Translations under genes and position numbers: made by a program
Notes under the pieces: generated by a model
The model's database searches: none
Told to the model about the DNA's origin: nothing
What the model saw: the letters and a program-made list of their open reading frames with translations, nothing else
From: Methanothrix sp.
GTDB taxonomy: Archaea; Halobacteriota; Methanosarcinia; Methanotrichales; Methanotrichaceae
DNA: 16,746 bases
NCBI GenBank assembly: GCA_023229165.1
Contig: JALNZQ010000038.1
Coordinates: 1-16,746 of the forward strand
Reading direction: 5' to 3'
In this document: piece after piece, positions 12,619 to 16,746 of the stretch
Numbering within the stretch: position 1 is the first letter of the stretch
Layout of the letters: every line of letters begins with the position of its first letter

Positions 12619-13242
12619 ATGCCTGCGGTTTTTCTTCTCAAGCCCGGCTCGATTGAAAGGGACGAGTACGGCCGGATCTTAGACGCTCGATCTTCAGTGA
12701 CCTTGATAGTCAACGGGCGGCATAAGATTATAGTGGACAGCGGCCAAAAAGGTGAAAAAGAGCTGATTTGCAGGGCATTGGCAGAGCTTGGCATAAATCC
12801 AGAGGAGATCGACTGCATTGTCAATACCCATTCCCATCCTGATCACTGCGGCAACAATCATCTATTTTCCCATGCGAAGGTCCTGATAGGAAAGGAGGGA
12901 GATGTCATTGCACCCGGCGTTTGGGTACTGGCAACTCCCGGCCACAGCATGGACAGCATTTCCGTCGTAGTTGAGGCGAAAGCTGCAACCCTGCAAATGA
13001 AAACAATAGTAATACCAGGTGATGCCCTTCCTACCTTTGGCAACTTCCTAAAAAAAGTTCCGCCTGCCTTGCATGTCGATCGTGACCTGGCCATTGCCAG
13101 CATGCAGAGAATAATGGCACTTGCGGATTTTGTAGTTCCTGGACACGATTCTCCGTTCTCTATCCGGAGAAAGGCATACGTTACCCTTCCCTTCAGAATG
13201 GGACCCCGCGAGGATAGTGCAGCCCCTAAGCTCCCTGATTAA
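12619..13242 (+). CDS. Metallo-beta-lactamase-fold hydrolase
   Basis: 207 residues, cytoplasmic (no signal). The metal site is complete: H71-x-H73-x-D75-H76 in NTHSHPDHCGNN, H109 in TPGHSMDS, D135 in VIPGDALP and H176 in VVPGHDSPF. Two metal ions and a hydrolytic role are therefore likely. The short length and the closing VPGHDSPF resemble the MBLAC1-like subgroup more than RNases or glyoxalase II, but the substrate is unknown. The C-terminal 25 residues are basic and Pro-rich. The ATG lies 12 bases after the purB stop with GAGG about 10 bases upstream, so it should be the second gene of a purB operon. A link to purine metabolism is inferred from position only. Confidence 0.88.
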   Translation: MPAVFLLKPGSIERDEYGRILDARSSVTLIVNGRHKIIVDSGQKGEKELICRALAELGINPEEIDCIVNTHSHPDHCGNNHLFSHAKVLIGKEGDVIAPGVWVLATPGHSMDSISVVVEAKAATLQMKTIVIPGDALPTFGNFLKKVPPALHVDRDLAIASMQRIMALADFVVPGHDSPFSIRRKAYVTLPFRMGPREDSAAPKLPD

Positions 13243-13272
13243 ATTCTGGCAAAATTGATCCTGCGATCCCTT

Positions 13273-13293
13273 GTATATGAAGGAGAGATATAC
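13273..13293. promoter_or_regulatory. Small inverted repeat upstream of the tandem-HTH regulator
   Basis: gtatat-gaaggagag-atatac is a perfect 6-bp stem about 50 bases before the regulator's start. gtatat recurs at about 13336-13341, next to the start codon. It may be an autoregulatory site; the evidence is slight. Confidence 0.25.
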
Positions 13294-13316
13294 CCGGAAA
13301 TCTAAGAATAGGCAAT

Positions 13317-13326
13317 CTATAAATAC
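13317..13326 (+). promoter_or_regulatory. TATA box giving a leaderless mRNA for the tandem-HTH gene
   Basis: ctataaatac is centred about 24 bases before the ATG at 13345, the usual TATA-to-start distance in archaea. Transcription would then begin at or next to the A of the start codon. This fits the lack of a Shine-Dalgarno sequence there. Confidence 0.55.
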
Positions 13327-13344
13327 TTATAAAATGTATATGCT

Positions 13345-14412
13345 ATGCGAATGCAGCTAAAATTAACATCAAAGGAGAGGTTAGTTCTTTATGGTCTTGC
13401 CAGATATCCGGGGCTCAGTGACATAGATCTCGCTTCTAATATTGGCGTTGATCGCTCAACGATATTCAAGAGCAAAAGAAAGTTTAGAGATTGGAAACTC
13501 ATAAAACTTTTAAATGTGCCTTCCGGAGAAGCTGTAGGTGCCGAAATCCTGACCTCCGTCTTCGTGAAATACAATCCGACTGCTCCCTTTGAGGTAAGAA
13601 AGGGTTCCCCGTCTTATCAGAATTGGGTGAATTATCCCAATTGCGTCTCGCACATTGCCACAGATACTGATTCAGTATCAACGTTCTACTCTCGAAGTCT
13701 CACTGACTTCCGGGTGAACTTCGATCCTATAATCGACGAATACTACCGCAGCGATTTTGTGGAGGATATTCGTTACTTCCATTATCCCTTCCAGGTATCC
13801 AGCTACTCGGCTGATGCTGCTCTTGCGGTAGACGGCCTCTTTGATCTCAACAGATCCGATCTTTCTGGGGAGATAATACCGCCCAAGGCCGCTCTAACTG
13901 ATGACTCCCGTCTCACAGAGAAGGACAAGCTCACGCTCTACGCCTTTGTGAAGTATCCCATGCTCTCCGACCTGGAGCTTTCCCGGAGAACGGGCATCTC
14001 CCGGCCTACCATCTCTGGAAAACGAACGAAGTTCTTCCAGACTGGACTATTGACTCGCGAGGCCTACGTGGATTGGCAGAAGATCTGCTGCGAGCTGATG
14101 TCCTTTTATCATGTGAGCATCAGGCACGGTCACGATCGCGAGGATCTTTCCCAGGTCTACCAGGCCTTCCGCAGGATCGGAGCGCCTCTGTTCAGCTATC
14201 TGCAGCCGGGAGAGATTTTCGGCGCCTTCCTGTCCACAGGCTATCCGGATCTAAAGAATCGCATGGATAGGGAGCTTCGCGCTCTCTCTGCCCAGGGTCT
14301 CATCGAGGAGCGGCCCATGCTTGTGATCATGCCCCTTGCTGAGATCAAGGCCAGCAAGATCGATTACGCGCCTATGGTGGCTAAAATGCTGGATGTGAGC
14401 AAGGAGATCTGA
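13345..14412 (+). CDS. Regulator with two tandem helix-turn-helix units
   Basis: 355 residues built from a duplicated unit. Residues 7-78 (LTSKERLVLYGLARYPGLSD, then IDLASNIGVDRSTIFKSKRK) align with 190-262 (LTEKDKLTLYAFVKYPMLSD, then LELSRRTGISRPTISGKRTK). Each has a Lrp/MarR-like helix-turn-helix (about 24-50 and 207-233). Each is followed by a beta-rich region with EILTSVFVKYNP or ELMSFYHVSIRHG at the same point. The second domain of each half (about 80-185 and 263-345) may be the ligand or dimer part. Such a pseudo-dimer could bind two half-sites as one chain. It probably regulates transcription; effector and targets are unknown. There is no ribosome-binding site, but the TATA box is 24 bases upstream, implying a leaderless mRNA. 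A second ATG at 13351 is possible. Its last bases hold the ribosome-binding site of dtdA. Confidence 0.82.
   Translation: MRMQLKLTSKERLVLYGLARYPGLSDIDLASNIGVDRSTIFKSKRKFRDWKLIKLLNVPSGEAVGAEILTSVFVKYNPTAPFEVRKGSPSYQNWVNYPNCVSHIATDTDSVSTFYSRSLTDFRVNFDPIIDEYYRSDFVEDIRYFHYPFQVSSYSADAALAVDGLFDLNRSDLSGEIIPPKAALTDDSRLTEKDKLTLYAFVKYPMLSDLELSRRTGISRPTISGKRTKFFQTGLLTREAYVDWQKICCELMSFYHVSIRHGHDREDLSQVYQAFRRIGAPLFSYLQPGEIFGAFLSTGYPDLKNRMDRELRALSAQGLIEERPMLVIMPLAEIKASKIDYAPMVAKMLDVSKEI
14401..14406 (+). promoter_or_regulatory. Shine-Dalgarno site that fixes an AUU start for dtdA
   Basis: aaggag lies in the last codons of the preceding gene and is eight bases before the ATT at 14415. The other near-cognate codon, CTG at 14409, is only two bases away. 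No ATG, GTG or TTG exists in frame before 14499. Confidence 0.55.
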
Positions 14413-14414
14413 AG

Positions 14415-15239
14415 ATTGCATTTCCTCGCGAGATTGCCGTAGTCTGCTCTCGGGCAGATCCGGCAAGCCATAATATCTATGAGCGTCTGCTGGAGCTTTT
14501 GCCCTGGGAGTGCAAGGAGGGCTACAGATCTTACGGTCGATGGCGCCTCATAATTCACGATGAAAGGCAGTCGCGGCTTATCGGGCTGGATGATCGGCTG
14601 GCCGAATTAGGATTGCAGCCGGAGATGGCGGTCTTTGCCAGCCGGCATGAGGCGAAATCCGGTTTGCCGTGGCTGGGTGGGCACTTCACAGGCATACTGG
14701 AAGACGGCGTAAGTATGCTCTCTGCGGCTGCGCCTTGCGGCCTGAGGTCTTTTTTGCATAACATTGCCCTTCCCGGGTTTGCAGTATCCGCCGAGGCCAC
14801 TCATCACGGGCCGGTGGACATGAAGACGCCCTGCTTTTTTGCGGAGATTGGAAGCACTCCGAAAGAATGGCAGGACCGGCGGGCAGGAGAGACCATAGCC
14901 AGAGCAATTTTAGCACTGGAGATAAAGGAGCGTCCCGTATTCCTGGGCTTTGGCGGCGGGCACTATGTGGCCAGGCAGACGCAGCTCATGTTCGAGGCGG
15001 ATGTGGCCTTCGGGCATCTTTTCTCCAATTATCAGATGGCAGGAGTAAATCGAGATTCAGTGGATGATGCATGCTGCAAATCGAAAGCTACCTATGCATA
15101 TCTTGATCGAAAGTCCCTGCGGTCCGAGGAGAGGAAGAGAATTGAGGGCATTTTAGCTGAGCTGGATCTACCGGTGCTGAGAGGCAGGGAGATTCGAGCA
15201 AAATTTCCTCTGCAGGAAATCGAGGAAACAACCAAATAG
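14415..15239 (+). CDS. dtdA: D-aminoacyl-tRNA deacylase, archaeal type; probable ATT start
   Basis: 274 residues if started at the ATT (14415). DtdA (DTD2) is a zinc-dependent enzyme that hydrolyses D-aminoacyl-tRNAs, protecting translation from D-amino acids. Family landmarks: N-terminal strand REIAVVCSRADPASHNIYER, the HHGP motif in SAEATHHGPVDMKTPCFFAE followed by IGSTPKEW, then FLGFGGGHYVARQTQLMFE and VAFGHLFSNYQ. The first usual start codon in frame is a TTG at 14499, which would remove the first beta strand and leave 246 residues. The extension restores both the conserved AVVCSRADPAS segment and the usual length (about 270). The frame opens at 14385. The ATT has aaggag eight bases upstream and lies two bases after the regulator's stop, so translation is probably coupled. 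Confidence 0.88.
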   Translation: MAFPREIAVVCSRADPASHNIYERLLELLPWECKEGYRSYGRWRLIIHDERQSRLIGLDDRLAELGLQPEMAVFASRHEAKSGLPWLGGHFTGILEDGVSMLSAAAPCGLRSFLHNIALPGFAVSAEATHHGPVDMKTPCFFAEIGSTPKEWQDRRAGETIARAILALEIKERPVFLGFGGGHYVARQTQLMFEADVAFGHLFSNYQMAGVNRDSVDDACCKSKATYAYLDRKSLRSEERKRIEGILAELDLPVLRGREIRAKFPLQEIEETTK

Positions 15240-15503
15240 CCCAACGAACACATATTATGGATAGCATGAAGCTTTATTTTGCTCAGGTCATCCACAACAT
15301 TGTACAGATAAATTCGAATAATTTGATGGTTGACAACTAAATTTTTAGTGCAAGAGTTATATTGATTGCAGGTGATAAGATAGAATGGTGTGCAAATCTA
15401 GCATTAGGCACCTGAAATAAATCTATCAACAACATCTACCCATTTGAACAACCCGATCTGGCAGCGACTTTATCAATTAAAGGCGTCATCACTTCGCGAC
15501 AGC
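15240..15503. other. Intergenic region between convergent genes
   Basis: AT-rich, with no credible gene on either strand. T runs (aaatttttag, about 15339-15348) may end the dtdA transcript. caggtg (15369-15374) pairs with cacctg (15409-15414) around a 34-base loop, which is weak evidence for structure. No tRNA-like cloverleaf was found. Confidence 0.5.
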
Positions 15504-16746
15504 TCATTCTTCCTCGTACCTCACCAGCCCATCCCACTCCTCTCCCTGAAACTTCGCGAAGACGCCCACATTGTCCCCGGAAACCGTTGCATTCCCTTCG
15601 AACAGATCCCCTTGCATCGCGAGATGAGTCCATTCCTTGCCGCACACCACAGACACATTCTCGGCACCGGGAACCCTGATCCGGAACAGGTAGCTCTCCC
15701 CCGCCAACAGTCTGCCCTCCAGCGGCCCGTAGAGATAGGCCCTCGCCTCGCTGAACTTTCCGAAAGCCATGGGAAAGCCGATGCCCCCACCGGATGCAGC
15801 GTCGATCCGGTATTCCAAAACGGAGTTGTACTTGCCGGGATCGTCTTTTCGCTTGGCATACGCCTTCAAAATATAGCTTCCTTTTGCCGGAAACTGTGCA
15901 TAAATATCATACCGCGCTCCATCTCTCTGGCAAAATGTGCGGCCATCCAGTGCCTCACCAGAGGCACCATGGTCCGCATACTCCAGATCCGCCATCATCA
16001 GCACATCCTCAGGAGCAAAGACGGAGACATTGACCTGCTTATCCGCAACTATCGTCCCGTTTCTTTGGTCAAGCTTCAGACCCAGGTTAAAAAAGTCCGA
16101 TTCCAGATAGACCAGATTCTCGAACTCCTCTTTTGAGATCGGCTCATCGAGAAGCTGCCAGCGAGCGTCCTCAGGGAAGTGATTATAGATGAACTGAGAA
16201 GGCTTCGTCATAAAAAAATGATCATCGAACAGGCGCACATACTTGCCGTCACCGCTCACAAACCCCGCCCCCCAGGTGCTGTCCATCAGATACCAGGAGC
16301 CATTTATGCGGACGGCATTCCAGGCATGATTGAAGGGACCTGTGAAGCTCTCCCCCGGCCGGTAGCTGTACCCCTTGCCATAGCCCCTGATCTTAACCGC
16401 CTCAAGCCCTGCCTCCTGAGCCAGGGACGAGAAGAGATCGGAATAGCCGATGCAGACCGACCTGCGGCTTTTCAGGACATCCGTGTAGTTGGTCGAGCCG
16501 ATGTTTCCTGTGAAATAAGCCTCCAGATCGTAGTCAATGTTCTCTGTGATCCACCGGAATATCGCTCTGGCCTTCTCGCGATCATTTTTCGCCGGCTTTA
16601 TCAAGTAGGCAGCCAGGCTTTCTACTGTTGCTTGGGCAGAGGTGGGTGCATTCAAAGCATGACGGTCAATTTCATCATAACTATAATTCAGAGTGGTGTT
16701 AAAATCATTAGGAGCAATTGCTTCTGATTCATTTTCCTCATACTTA
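15504..16746 (-). CDS. Transglutaminase-like cysteine peptidase-fold protein (partial, N-terminus off right edge)
   Basis: The frame is open to the window edge, so the start lies outside. An in-frame TTG at 16655 is not the start, because 30 more residues (including NDFNTTLNYSYDEIDRHALN) precede it and belong to the domain. The transglutaminase core follows: DREKARAIFRWITENIDYD, then the nucleophile in SRRSVCIGYSDLF (codon near 16454), the His in GPFNHAWNAVRING (near 16328) and the Asp in WYLMDSTWGAGF (near 16283). The catalytic triad is complete. The C-terminal part resembles KY-type proteins, with Ig-like beta regions rich in aromatic residues (SYILKAYAKRKDDPGKYNSV; ESYLFRIRVPGAENVSVVC). 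Such proteins in archaea are usually extracytoplasmic and may cross-link or cleave peptides; the activity is inferred. Export cannot be checked here. Confidence 0.85.
   Translation of the reverse strand, partial: KYEENESEAIAPNDFNTTLNYSYDEIDRHALNAPTSAQATVESLAAYLIKPAKNDREKARAIFRWITENIDYDLEAYFTGNIGSTNYTDVLKSRRSVCIGYSDLFSSLAQEAGLEAVKIRGYGKGYSYRPGESFTGPFNHAWNAVRINGSWYLMDSTWGAGFVSGDGKYVRLFDDHFFMTKPSQFIYNHFPEDARWQLLDEPISKEEFENLVYLESDFFNLGLKLDQRNGTIVADKQVNVSVFAPEDVLMMADLEYADHGASGEALDGRTFCQRDGARYDIYAQFPAKGSYILKAYAKRKDDPGKYNSVLEYRIDAASGGGIGFPMAFGKFSEARAYLYGPLEGRLLAGESYLFRIRVPGAENVSVVCGKEWTHLAMQGDLFEGNATVSGDNVGVFAKFQGEEWDGLVRYEEE

Noticed and set aside
15444..16727. Long plus-strand frames (230 and 182 codons) across the right end
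   Set aside because: They are antisense to the transglutaminase-like gene, whose catalytic triad is complete; their composition is Pro/His/Arg-rich and they have no start signals.
1..16746. tRNA, rRNA or CRISPR
   Set aside because: No T-loop/cloverleaf pattern, rRNA core or regularly spaced direct repeats were seen on either strand.
1..16746. Transposase or integrase gene
   Set aside because: No protein with a DDE, HUH or tyrosine-recombinase pattern was found; only non-coding repeat relics are present.

Overview
The window looks like chromosome from a methanogenic archaeon, most plausibly a Methanosarcinales member close to Methanothrix/Methanosaeta. The evidence is an mfnB gene (methanofuran furan-ring synthesis) beside a HisA-like TIM barrel, an archaeal-type D-aminoacyl-tRNA deacylase (DtdA), an archaeal-style HTH_45 winged-helix protein, TATA-box promoters (one apparently leaderless), T-tract terminators, and many small secreted proteins of no known function. 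The genus is inferred and cannot be proved from this sequence alone.

Layout. Positions 1-838 (minus) hold two TPR genes, one running off the edge and one possibly truncated at its N-terminus. Positions 1177-1803 encode a LysE-type exporter behind a palindromic operator candidate. Positions about 1.8-5.3 kb are a loose accessory stretch. It holds short secreted proteins, a PH+SHOCT protein paired with a DUF4352-like exported protein, and intergenic DNA with three related GC-rich repeats and a long inverted repeat. Positions 5.5-7.7 kb hold a small winged-helix regulator, a divergent HisA-like/mfnB pair whose start codons are only 27 bp apart, and a NUDIX hydrolase that overlaps mfnB tail to tail.

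Positions 7932-9927 are the most notable part. A bacterial-type tRNA-guanine transglycosylase is followed one base later by a COG1738 (YhhQ/QPTR) queuosine-precursor transporter. Archaea normally carry ArcTGT, which inserts preQ0 at tRNA position 15. This pair instead looks like an imported queuosine-salvage module for position 34. The enzyme has a Gly-rich pocket motif resembling queuine-using enzymes and an extra charged insertion of about 50 residues.

Positions 9961-11037 (minus) encode a secreted, Asp-rich repeat protein with a dockerin-like Ca-binding loop. Positions 11263-13242 are purB followed by a metallo-beta-lactamase-fold hydrolase. Positions 13345-15239 are a regulator built from two tandem HTH units, apparently on a leaderless mRNA, followed by dtdA. 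The dtdA gene appears to start at an AUU codon with a strong Shine-Dalgarno site inside the end of the previous gene. The right edge (15504-16746, minus) is a secreted-type transglutaminase whose N-terminus lies outside the window. I found no tRNA, rRNA, CRISPR array or intact transposase.
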